From NCBI GenBank assembly GCA_019637435.1, contig JAHBVO010000001.1, positions 186,001 through 250,000 of the forward strand: a stretch of DNA of 64,000 nt. The letters run 5' to 3'. The DNA is from Candidatus Obscuribacterales bacterium (GTDB lineage Bacteria > Cyanobacteriota > Vampirovibrionia > Obscuribacterales > Obscuribacteraceae). Both the position numbers and the translations under genes were made by a program. The notes under the pieces are model-generated. The model was given only the letters and a program-made list of their open reading frames with translations. It had not been told where the DNA came from and made no database searches. Each line of letters opens with the position of its first letter. Position 1 is the first letter of the stretch. Shown here one piece after another: positions 27,801-36,500 of this stretch.

Positions 27801-30800
27801 TCTAACGACGGGACCATAGATGCCATCGATGTGAATTTGAACGCCACCACAGGCGGTTTCACATTCAATAACGTCATCTCGGGAACCACGAGTATTACAC
27901 TGACCTCCAACGATGACATCCTTAATGGAGTCGGTGCTGGTCAACTCGTGACCCCAACATTGATTGCTACGTCAACCACAGGAAATATCGGCGCGGCGCT
28001 TGACCCGCTGACTTTGAGCGTATCTTCTGTGACGCTCAATGCGCCTCTAGGCTCTGTCTGGGTTGAGAACTCTCAGGCTCTCGGTGTAGGTGGAACATCA
28101 GGCGCTGCTGGAGCGTTTAGTTTGACCGCTCAAGGTACTATCACCGTTGCGGCGCCGATCTCAGCTAGCGACGTGACATTGAAGGCAAAGGATGGCAGCG
28201 GCGGTCATATCGCAGTGAATGCCGCAATCGCCGGTACCAGCCAAGTCACGATTGCTTCTGATGCGGGAATCGTCTCGGCCGACCTGGCGTCGACCATCAC
28301 GACTCCGGTACTCAACTTGATTACGACCACAGGAAGCATAGGGACGCTTGCTACGCCTATTTCCATCACTGCAGGAACTGTGTCCGTGCATGCGGCTGAC
28401 TCAGCCTTTGTAACGAAACCCGTCGGATCTCTCATCGTAAATGAATCGTCTGCGATGAACACTCTGCAGATTTCGTCGAATGTCAATCTGACCACGGCCG
28501 GCGAATTGATTGGAACTGATGTGGCGCTGTTCGCTAACACTGGAAGTTTGCAGATTAATGATGACATCATAGGCGTCAACAGCATTTCGCTTACCTCTGC
28601 TAACTCGATTTTGAACTCGAACGTCATAGGCGAATTGATGTCCGGCTTGGGCGTTCCGGTCAGTCAGCTGAATCTGAACGTCACCGCCGGTGATATCGGT
28701 ACCAGCCTCGACTACTTCAGCTTTGATGCTGTTAACATTCGAGCAAATGCGACGGGCTCCGTTTTCCTAAGCGACGAGTCAGGAAGCGTGAACTTCGGTG
28801 GCGGAGCGTCCTCCGCCGGCAATACCTTTGTAGCCGTCTCGACCGGCGACATCAGCAGTTCTTCGACTATTGGTGGTCAGGACGTCACCCTGATTGCAGA
28901 TGGTGCTTTTGACCTGGATGGCGCAGTCACTGCTGTCGCGAGCATCTCTCTGAACTCTGGAACGGGCATCGCGAACTCGAATATTTCCGGCGGATTGAAT
29001 GCGGTGGCTCTCAACCTGGTTGCCCTCACAGGTGATATTGGAGCGGAACTATCGCCGCTTTCGATCGACACGAATGTTCTTAAGGCAAACGCGTTTTCCG
29101 GTTCCGTTTATGTCGATGATTCGAATTCTCTGACGCTGAGGTCCGATTCGTCAGCTACCGGTACCCTGTCGGTTGCTGCGGCCACGACACTCCTTGTTCA
29201 AGACAACGGAGTCAATTTGACTGCCCCCATCGTCATTCTTGATGCCGGTAACAGCCTGTCGATAGCTCGTACTATTGATGCGTCCACGGGAACATCCCTC
29301 GTTTCCGGTGGCACCCTGGTTCAGACAGCAGGCTCAATCAATACCGGCGATTTGGCTGTCTCATTCGTCACCGGTCCCGTCACCCTCACTACGGATGCTG
29401 CGAAGTTAGCGACGCTGGGTGGTTCTGGTCAAATTCTGACCATCAATGAGGCTGACGGCATCGAGTTGCTCGCGCAAGCAGTTGGAACTCTCAACATAAA
29501 CGCTTCTCAGGTCAGCGGCGGCAGTGTCACTACAGGTGGTGACTTCACTGTTGCCACGCTGAATATCATTAATAACAACGGAAGCATTCTGATCGGCCAC
29601 GACATCACTGCCACGACCGCCATGACACTCAATACTCAAGGTGGGGGCAGCGGGTCTATTCAACAAACAAATGGACTGCTTTTGACACCGTCCCTAACGG
29701 TTCTTGCAGGTATTGGTGGAATCGGTACTGGCGGCAATGAGTTGGTCTTCAGTAATGGTGCTAACCCTGTATCGCTGACGGCTAATGCAATTGGTGGTGG
29801 TGATATATCCGTAATTTACTCTGGTACTGGAACTGTCAACGTTCAAGCATCGGCTGGTAATGATTTCGTCTCTATCGACACTAATAATGGTGGCAGCATA
29901 GCGCTTGCCGGCAATATAGCAGGAAGTGGTACGCTCAGCCTCACGACGGACAATTTGACGAGCGGCTTTGTTGCTAGCTTCGACCAGATAACCATCAATA
30001 ACTCACCTACTGGTACACTTTCCATCTCTGGTGGAACTTACACGACGGCAAACGGCTTTAGCGCGACGTCATCTCACGGGATCAGCCTGTCGGGTGCAAT
30101 TCTACTGAACGGAGCTGGCGACGCAGTGTTCAGCGTTGGCGACGAACCGGATCAGTTTATCGTCAACGCGGGCGCGACAGTGACAGGCACGAACAAGCTC
30201 ACTGTCAATGCTTGCGACCTCGTATTCAATGGAACTATCACCGGCAATCCGCTAGTGATCGTTTGCTCGAATAATGGAACAATCGCCAACAGTACAGGCG
30301 ATGTGCTCCTTCCCTCAGATCTCGTGTTTGTCGGTCAAAATCTAGCGATTCTCGCGGCCGGCAACATCACTACCACCGGCTCAACCTTGATTAACTTGTC
30401 CGGAGCCAGTGGCTCCGGCTCGCTGACGTTGATGGCTGGCTATGACTTCACACCGGCTACGGGCGGTCAGATTCAGGGACCTGGCTTGTATACGATCACC
30501 GGCGTCAGCGCTAATGGCGGGTCGATTGATTTAACTAACGTCGATATAGTTCTTTCCGGCGGCACTGGCAGTGGTGGCAACCTCGTGGCAGTTGCAAATG
30601 CCGGTTCGCTGAACGATGGTTCCGTCATTCTTGGTACCATCGACACTACGGGCACCATAAATGGTGGCAACGTGACGGTCACTGCTCCAGGCGGTATTAC
30701 GATCGACTCGGTCACTACGACCGGTGGAACGAACAGTGGGAATGTGGCACTGAGCGTGGCGAATCCGACCATAGTCGCTGGTCCGGTAACGGTTCAAAAC

Positions 30801-33497
30801 GGTTTAGTTCTCACTGGAAGTTTTGGAGTCGGTACGGCTACCAGTGGCGATCTGACGGTTAACTCTCTCATTGCGGGCGCTGGTGACGTGACCCTTCTAG
30901 GTGCATTCGGCGCACTCGATAATATCGACGTGCAGAACGTAAACGCCAATCGTTTAAATGTAAATATCGGTGATGGCGCGGCAACAATATCCAACTCAGG
31001 ATTGAATGAGTTGAATACCAATGGAAGCGGCACAATCAGTTTGCTCAACCAGACCGGTGCGATAGTTCTCAATAACATCGTCGGTGCCTTGCAAGATCTG
31101 GATGTAAACGCAAGCGGAACAATTTCGACCACGTCCAACGCGATCAACATAGATAATCTGAATCTTCAGACGTCAGCAGGCGGCGACATACAGTTGAACG
31201 GCAACGTCTCAGGCGCTACGTTTATCACGTTCGACGCGGATGGAACAATCACTCAAACAAGCGGCGTTGTTGGTGGCGGTCAATTCAGCATCACATTCAA
31301 CAATGGACCAGTGACATTGAACACGAGTGTTTCGACACTGTTGTCGAACGCGGGAACCGGCTCTACTGATCTGACAATCAATGAGACCGACGACTTGATC
31401 CTGGACGCTCAGGGCGTTAACGTTCTCACTGTTAACGTAGCGAACGGCGCTGTCACTACGAGCTCAAACTTCACGGTCGATGACCTCACGGTCAATGTTG
31501 CAAACGGAACCTTTGCCGTATCAAACAGCATCGGAGCTACTGGAACGACAACCGTGTTCGCCGATGATGGAGTTACATCGAGCGCCACGGGAGTGATAAA
31601 CGGGGACCTCGTCGCTCTTGATACAAATGCCGCCCTCGGTGTGGATGCCTCCGATAAGCTGCAGATCAATGCCAACACCTTCCAGGTTTCGGGCCAAAAT
31701 GTTTTCGTCAACAACAATAACGTTGCGGCGTCAACGCTCAACGCGAGTTCAGCTGTAGGCACCCTGGATGTGTCAACGGTTGGAGATCTGGTCTCCGGCG
31801 GCGACTACAGTGCGGCGGTAGTGGCTCTATCTACTGGTGGAGCCTTCGATCTAACCAGCACTATCAATGGAACGACCAGCGTATCGCTCACCACAGATGG
31901 TGACCTGACTAATATCACGGGAACATTGAACACTCCGACGTTACTTCTAAACTCAATAAGTGGGAATGTCGGTACTGACGCGAATAATCCATTCCTGGTG
32001 GCAGCAAACGTGACGTCTATAGGTGGAACGGCAGGCGCTGGTTTCTTCGTCACAAGCGCCGCAACCGGTGGCGTTAACTTCGTTGCGATAACTGCGGGTG
32101 ACGATATATCGCTGAAGGCAAACGGTGGATTGAACCTCACTCAGAACATCACATCGACCGGTGGCGCGCTTGCCGTTCAAGCAACCCAGGACGTGCTTGA
32201 TATTGCCGATGGTATTACTCTCCTGGCTCATGACCAGATCGATATAACCCAGGTCGGAACGGTTAAGAAGCGCGACAAAATTGTATTCGGCGCAGGTTCA
32301 TCAGTTTTGACCAATGCGAAAATAGTCGGTCTCGGCAATATAAACATCGTCCTTGGTGCTCCCCAATCTCCCGGTAACAAAATTCCGACGCCCAAGAAGA
32401 ACGTAACCATCGTTGAGAATGGCGGAAGCGTGCTCTTTGGCGGTAAGAAAGCTCAGGCTGCGGCTCCAGGGAACGTGTTCACCGCGCAGGGCGCAGATGT
32501 TTACGTTAGCACCTTCAATCCGAAGTCGATTGTGTTCGAGGGCAACGTCACTATTACTGCTGACCCTCCAGTTGCCGAAGGAACGCCGGTTCTTATTCGT
32601 CAATTTGCTGGTGTTGGCGGCGATTCCCAACCTGGTGCTCTTGGAACCGCAACAATTTCGAACGAACTTGGTTCCATCTCCTCCCTCAATACAGCGCTGA
32701 ACTTGCTACCCGCGAACTCTACCAGCCTGAGCGGTTTGGGAGTGTCGATTCTTCAAGGTGTCCAGAACATATCTATGAACAACGCAACGATTACATCTGG
32801 CGCCTCCGGCGTTCTCACTAGCGGTGATCTGAACACAGCAGGTGTTTCGCAAGTCGATGATTCATACATGACTACGAGTTCCCCTCAGGCAACGAAGGTC
32901 AATGCGAGCATCTGCAGCGATATCGAATTTGTTGGCGATGTCGGTTTCAACGGTGTCGAGAAGATGAAACATAGCGCTGTTGTCTCAGTAAATTCCGGCA
33001 GTGTTCTCTTTGCCCCGACGAGCGACACGACCGTCGTCACGCCAAAGGGCAAGGTCAAAGTCGCTGCGAATGCCGTTGCTATGGTGGTCGTCGAAGACAC
33101 GCATCTGTCAGTTTACGACGTGAACGATTTGCATAAGAACAGTGTTGTAATTGAAGCCGCCGGTCGTAGCATACCGTTATCGCCTGGCAGTCACGCGGTC
33201 ATAACTCACGCTGGTGTTGAGCAGTTCTCCGACATCAATCCAGTTGAATCGATCATGCACCGAGGTTTGAGCCGCCACGAACTCGGCAACGGACATCGAG
33301 CGTTTACGAGCGAATTTTCCGTTCCTGCGGCAATTCAATGTATTAAACCTCTTTCGGCGATGATTCTTTCGAATCACAGTCAGGCGAAGAAGGTTAAGGA
33401 GCGTGTCTTGAAGACTTCCGCAATCATCATGCAGTTGTCTTCCAGCACTCCGTACGAGTACCACGCGAAACCAAAGACGGTGGCACTCAAATGGTAA
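21840..33497 (+). CDS. Giant secreted beta-helix repeat protein with C-terminal FecR-like domain, copy 2 (3885 aa)
   Basis: Paralogue of the preceding gene with the same architecture and no break in 11.7 kb. The signal peptide is MSKKAVRVRKSAVKQWMAI... ending AAQAA at about residue 35, followed by TFREFRDQNPGIDRQTLRGMYRQEFG. The N-terminal domain differs from copies 1 and 3 by an extra Gly-rich stretch near residues 270-300. I count about 15 long units. Short coils encode DSVDSIYTNKVLSAGRDV-like turns around residues 1140-1330. Bookend cysteines occur in QVCLTGDP (about 460), NACDL and VIVCSNNG (about 2790-2810). The FecR-like domain is at about 3720-3790; the second of the two preceding cysteines of copies 1 and 3 is missing (KHSAVVSV). 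The ATG has GCAGGACC 7 nt upstream. Likely surface fibre; exporter unknown. Confidence 0.9.
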   Translation: MSKKAVRVRKSAVKQWMAIILGSLSASAMQAAQAAPEHDRTTFREFRDQNPGIDRQTLRGMYRQEFGGAGGARNAASPSTFLAVPSLSGNVNTTQSTGASLGSNRADRWTQRLERHNGVVNQSLQNNSDGNLVSLKNGVNLDLSSTVRNITLGQKLFGNVNSVEISVGGEVKTISAGQQVTASEYVAVKQVLAGGGQKVTLDATGASIGGQVDLGSITANNDVMKASDLIVPVGVTTYGDFGKGSDFRLQGDLTNYGSVYAVSSSKSVRGGTIYADDITNQAGGVISTVLNNGQRNDLGGKGGAVDLGLNAKGDLSNYGSITSSGSLTLTAGGNLTNASDVSAVRDVNLSSSSIVNSGRVESYKGNVNVDGPATLDLNVNNDGGTISALNGAINVRNAAFSEPFNTNVSGGDLFSRELNLNAGDGVLRVDVNELTGTINQTGSEAHVQAATAELNIGQVCLTGDPTFKNSAGNINIAGDITVAEDLAIIASGNITSANNVTITATSAGQGYNITLIAGAEQLPGGTNSSTLPGGTFSGTTLTGNASTGGGSVLLGSGVTISSAGLNASDNAGDVLVAAFAGLNFNSGRVNLGGTQINANSGTGDAGDITIIAGAQNTTAVTLGGINAASPNLTNSVTVSTLQPMSSNGLNIVFNANGQITSGNTLVGNSGTPTTGGNIQINSGVIDVAGALGISSTGNINQAGGSTVSAAAAIILAEGNITNTASSTIGAGAFLVLTSMNGNIGSSASGRLNLTGPDIGAVASNGSVFINVTGAANIDGSAAGIFDLQANGAITTDNPITADVVNLRSLTSNVTLSQLITATTSATIRAQTGITSVIPASVTAPQVNLRSETGDIVGNVEATNLTVNALSGNATIVDATNLAMGGGSSFVSGALQVNAANLSTTSSVSGNQLSFIASGSLNIASNLTASNFISLTSAGNILNSSITGVLTSPNLQLTSTAGDIGTSATPLLLDANHVTLQANNVYFSDPNTVTVGTSTALFDFNVTANNNILSDGAISATDVVLQATNGSLGLNGLVTGTDSISLTSFNSISAGSIAGGLAGSGATVFDLTLASVNGSIGSLGQPLAVNATFVDASAAGSVTLTNSATSTSFIQGVAGLDFSYSTTGGSLTADGSGVSAGRNIILDSANSLSINDVPLSTTGGNISLLAGNSLFLNQDVSASGNVTAQTSSGSVFAGQIDAGGNVVIASGSNTFDSVFLNGDVTAAGNINISSNDSIFANELLTATTGDIVLDSVDSIYTNKVLSAGRDVRITSTTGNLFINEDVTAGRDVSLSGSLSVFTYQPISSRNVAIESSIGSVFVNGQVTATDTISLTSFDNISDANLGSPTVLSAPQINLTSTNGSIGSNANELDIDAVNLTLNAPTGMVYVVDPNSVNLTGINSAGTNLLQTFSVLGTTGLTLTAEITADVVRLSSSASIQFGGSITSRVARFSATGDVMVDSGSLVTATGQVQLSASNVGSVSGRLKLSSPSVVSLVTGSDYLDAVGNTTVSIAEGGLLDIRAEGDVNLGAIDVASLVGTSTGGGITATGTVLASSSVVLTAYDSFTAASNLNTVVTPTLSVTSTNGNVGDIAPILVSGTVSSLTLNAPSGFVNVQANNPNVALVGDSAAMGMFSLQSSGNITVPGTVSGEPAILVAAGTVSITGSVSSSDFVEISASSISATDIPVGTILAPAVVLDSATGIGSSLAPIQLATSELTFSAAAGSAYIENNGALNVLTGSASGTASVESTGDLSSSGTISGADVNLTSTSGILDLDGSVEGSNSITLTSFGSILNVNISGGLSDGLGGPVPNLTLVSTSGSIGSIPSSPLEIDATNLVALAANDVFITDTAGDVNVSGPSSAGAAYIFDLTATNNLTVGALGTISAKDVHLTALGGSLTLNALVTGTSNINLTANGAIDDSSILGGLSSPVINLTSDTSSINVTTVDFSTVTANAATFVNLTDTAGSMNIGPAPSSAGTTFTATSGSLSNDGTIDAIDVNLNATTGGFTFNNVISGTTSITLTSNDDILNGVGAGQLVTPTLIATSTTGNIGAALDPLTLSVSSVTLNAPLGSVWVENSQALGVGGTSGAAGAFSLTAQGTITVAAPISASDVTLKAKDGSGGHIAVNAAIAGTSQVTIASDAGIVSADLASTITTPVLNLITTTGSIGTLATPISITAGTVSVHAADSAFVTKPVGSLIVNESSAMNTLQISSNVNLTTAGELIGTDVALFANTGSLQINDDIIGVNSISLTSANSILNSNVIGELMSGLGVPVSQLNLNVTAGDIGTSLDYFSFDAVNIRANATGSVFLSDESGSVNFGGGASSAGNTFVAVSTGDISSSSTIGGQDVTLIADGAFDLDGAVTAVASISLNSGTGIANSNISGGLNAVALNLVALTGDIGAELSPLSIDTNVLKANAFSGSVYVDDSNSLTLRSDSSATGTLSVAAATTLLVQDNGVNLTAPIVILDAGNSLSIARTIDASTGTSLVSGGTLVQTAGSINTGDLAVSFVTGPVTLTTDAAKLATLGGSGQILTINEADGIELLAQAVGTLNINASQVSGGSVTTGGDFTVATLNIINNNGSILIGHDITATTAMTLNTQGGGSGSIQQTNGLLLTPSLTVLAGIGGIGTGGNELVFSNGANPVSLTANAIGGGDISVIYSGTGTVNVQASAGNDFVSIDTNNGGSIALAGNIAGSGTLSLTTDNLTSGFVASFDQITINNSPTGTLSISGGTYTTANGFSATSSHGISLSGAILLNGAGDAVFSVGDEPDQFIVNAGATVTGTNKLTVNACDLVFNGTITGNPLVIVCSNNGTIANSTGDVLLPSDLVFVGQNLAILAAGNITTTGSTLINLSGASGSGSLTLMAGYDFTPATGGQIQGPGLYTITGVSANGGSIDLTNVDIVLSGGTGSGGNLVAVANAGSLNDGSVILGTIDTTGTINGGNVTVTAPGGITIDSVTTTGGTNSGNVALSVANPTIVAGPVTVQNGLVLTGSFGVGTATSGDLTVNSLIAGAGDVTLLGAFGALDNIDVQNVNANRLNVNIGDGAATISNSGLNELNTNGSGTISLLNQTGAIVLNNIVGALQDLDVNASGTISTTSNAINIDNLNLQTSAGGDIQLNGNVSGATFITFDADGTITQTSGVVGGGQFSITFNNGPVTLNTSVSTLLSNAGTGSTDLTINETDDLILDAQGVNVLTVNVANGAVTTSSNFTVDDLTVNVANGTFAVSNSIGATGTTTVFADDGVTSSATGVINGDLVALDTNAALGVDASDKLQINANTFQVSGQNVFVNNNNVAASTLNASSAVGTLDVSTVGDLVSGGDYSAAVVALSTGGAFDLTSTINGTTSVSLTTDGDLTNITGTLNTPTLLLNSISGNVGTDANNPFLVAANVTSIGGTAGAGFFVTSAATGGVNFVAITAGDDISLKANGGLNLTQNITSTGGALAVQATQDVLDIADGITLLAHDQIDITQVGTVKKRDKIVFGAGSSVLTNAKIVGLGNINIVLGAPQSPGNKIPTPKKNVTIVENGGSVLFGGKKAQAAAPGNVFTAQGADVYVSTFNPKSIVFEGNVTITADPPVAEGTPVLIRQFAGVGGDSQPGALGTATISNELGSISSLNTALNLLPANSTSLSGLGVSILQGVQNISMNNATITSGASGVLTSGDLNTAGVSQVDDSYMTTSSPQATKVNASICSDIEFVGDVGFNGVEKMKHSAVVSVNSGSVLFAPTSDTTVVTPKGKVKVAANAVAMVVVEDTHLSVYDVNDLHKNSVVIEAAGRSIPLSPGSHAVITHAGVEQFSDINPVESIMHRGLSRHELGNGHRAFTSEFSVPAAIQCIKPLSAMILSNHSQAKKVKERVLKTSAIIMQLSSSTPYEYHAKPKTVALKW
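32997..33207 (+). other. FecR-like domain of giant copy 2
   Basis: Encodes GSVLFAPTSDTTVVTPKG, VKVAANAVAMVVVEDTHLSVYDVND and AAGRSIPLSPGSHAVIT, aligned with copies 1 and 3. It is followed by the conserved tail with MHRGLSRHELGNGHRAFTSE and a KTVALKW end. Confidence 0.7.
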
Positions 33498-33511
33498 TCA
33501 ACTAACTCGAG

Positions 33512-33534
33512 GGGCTTCGCAAAATGCGGAGCCC
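33512..33534 (+). terminator. Intrinsic-terminator-like hairpin after giant copy 2
   Basis: GGGCTTCGC (33512-33520) pairs with GCGGAGCCC (33526-33534) over 9 bp (one G-U) around AAAAT. TTCTAATTT follows. It lies 14 nt after the stop codon and is the most terminator-like of the two inter-giant hairpins. Its sequence is unrelated to the hairpin after copy 1. Confidence 0.7.
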
Positions 33535-33592
33535 TTCTAATTTCGGCGCGTAGTCAAGCAGTTGCAATCGACAATAATCGAGGATCGGGTTA

Positions 33593-36500
33593 ATGAGTAA
33601 GAAGGCAGTCAAAGTAAGAAAGTCATTCGTAAAGCAATGGATCGCCGTAATAAGCGGCTCATTGTTCGCGTCGGCTATGCAAGCGCATGCAGCAGACGTC
33701 GAGCGACCATCTTTCCGCGACTTTAGAGAACAGAATCCTGGTATCGATAGACAAGCTGCTCGTCAGATGTTCCGCCAGGAATTCGGTCAACATCGGGGAG
33801 GTCCAGTCAATACGATTGCTGTTCCTACTATTGGAGGCGGCGGAAACAATCTAGCCGTCCCGTCTGTTTCGAACTCAGTAGACACGATTCGAATGGATCG
33901 CCTCAGTCGTAGATTGGAGCGGCAGGGCGTCATCAATCAGTCGGTGCAGGGCGGTGATGGTACCCTGGTGAATCTTCGCAATGGCGTCAATCTGGACCTT
34001 GGTTCTGATGTGAGAAACATCACTCTCGGTCGCAACTTGTTCGACAGTAAGCTATCAGTCGAGATCAATGTTGGTGGCGAAACTAAAACTGTTGCTGCCG
34101 GTTCTCAGGTTAGCGCGGCCGAGTACATAGCCGTTAAACAGATTCTCTCCGGCAACTCGCAAAAGATTGTCATCGACGGTAAGGGGGCTGCGACAGGCGG
34201 TGAGGTAGACCTCGGTGCTATCACGGCAAATAACGATGTACTGCGCGCTACCGATTTGACAGTTCCTGTGAACGTCACCACATATGGTGACTTCAGCAAG
34301 CGCTCCGACTTCAAATTGCTCGGGGATTTAAATAACGCTGGTACCGTTTACACCTATGGAAACGGGCGCAACGGTGGAGTTATTCGCGCTGACGACATCG
34401 TCAACCAGCTCGGCGCCAGCATTACCGCCGACAGCAGTCTGGGACTGCTAGCTAGCGGAAATCTTTCCAACTATGGAACTATTACGTCCAAGGGAACGCT
34501 GACCCTAAGTGCCGGCAATGTTCTGACCAATGCTGGAAATGTAAATGCGAAGGGCGATGTAAATCTGAACGCTTCTTCGATTAACAACTCCGGCGCCGTT
34601 CAAGCAGTGCGCGGAGACATAAACATAGATGGTTCTTCAACAGCTGAGTTGAACGTGAATGGGGCTGGTGGAACCTTCTCGGCTGGTCGCGACATCAACG
34701 TCAGAGCGGCCGATTATGTTGGTTCTTCGAACACAAACCTCAACGGTGGAGACTATTTGTCGAGACAGTTGAACTTGAACGCCGGCGCCGGCATTTTGCG
34801 TGCTGACGTTGGCGAACTGACCGGTCTTGTCAATCAAACCGGTTCAGAGGCTCATCTGAGTGCGTCGACTGACGATCTCAATATTGGAAACGTTTGCCTG
34901 ACTGGTGACCCGACATATAAAAACAATGCCGGTAACATCAACATCAACGGAAATATTTCCGTCAACGAAAAGCTCGCGATCATTGCGAGTGGAAACATTA
35001 CGAGCGCCAACAACATTACGATTAGCACGGCACAGGCAGGCGGTGGATTCGATATCCTCATGGCTGCCGGTGCGGAACAGACCGCTGGCGGCACAAACGT
35101 CTCCTCGACCAATGGCGCTGTCGCATCCGGAACAACTCTGACAGGATTTGCATCGTCATCAGGGGGAAGTATTCTTCTGGGAAGCGGTGTCACGATAGAT
35201 TCAAGAGGGACAAGCGGGAACGCAAATGGTGGCGATGTCTCCATGTTCGCCTTCAGCGGTCTCAACTTTAACTCCGGCAGAATTGACGTTTCCAACACGA
35301 CCATAAGAACAGGTGGAAGCGGAACCGGCACCAATGGTGACGTATTCCTCGTTGCTGGAGCTCAGAGCACAACCGCCATACGCCTAGGTGGGATTGATAC
35401 CACAGGTGGAGCTGTAGAATCCGGACTGATTTCTGCTGTGACCGCGCAACCAGTTTCCACTGGTGGTCCGATTGTTTTTGATGCAGCAGGCAATATCACC
35501 TCACCAAACAATCTCACCTACGGTGCATTGCCTACCGGCGGTGATGTCATCATCTCTAAGAATTTGACAAGCCAGGGTGGTATATCGATCACAGCTGATG
35601 GCATCGTTACTTTGGGAGCAGGAGTCGTGTTGACTAATACGTCTCTTATAAACTCCATTTATCTCAGCGGGAACGCCGGAGTCGTAAGTGGTGGCAATGC
35701 TTCATTACTCGTCTCAGACCGAGTAGAACTTGAGTCGTTTAACGGAAACATTGGTTCCGCATCGAATCGCGTTCGGATAGATGCTAATGACCTTGCCGTG
35801 AATAGTCCGACGGGATCATTCTATGTAAGCGACATTGATGATGTCTCACTTTCCGGTTTTGTGACCGGTGGTACCGCTGACCTAACTTCAACAGGGCTTC
35901 TCACAGTTTCTAATGCTGTTCCTCACATTGCTGACCACGTGGTTTTGAGATCAACCGCAGGTGCGATTCAGCTAAATGCTGATGTTACCGGCACTACGGA
36001 TGTGCGTTTGCGTGCAAATGGCAACATCGATACCGCGCTTGGCGTCGAAGTGACATCTCCTCAAACTTACTTGACCTCTGATACAGGGACTGTGACAGCG
36101 CGCTTGACAGGTGGCAATGTGGCAGTCACCGCAAACAATGCGGTTATAAGCAGTACCGGGGCCATCAATTTTGCTGGTGGCGACACGTTCGTGACGAATC
36201 TACTTCAGACAAACGCCGCCGGAAATATTTCGAGCACGAGCAATATTTTCGCAGATATAGTTCAGCTTGTAAGCTCTGCAGGCTCGCTCTCTCTAGGTAG
36301 CGTGATCACAGGCAGCTCGCAGATTAACCTTTCTTCCAATGCATCGATAGTCGATTCTAGTTTCACTGGCGCTACAATCGTGTCGCCGGAATTGAATCTT
36401 TTGTCATTCTCCGGGTCGGTTGGCTCAGTGGGCAATCAGTTGCATATCGACGCCAATCGACTCAGCGCCACCGCGACTGCTGGGGACATCTACATTGTTG

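Noticed and set aside
33551..33578. Promoter for giant copy 3 (TAGTCA, 16 bp, AATAAT)
   Set aside because: Transcription would start at about 33585, downstream of the ribosome site at 33579-33584, which would be left out of the RNA.
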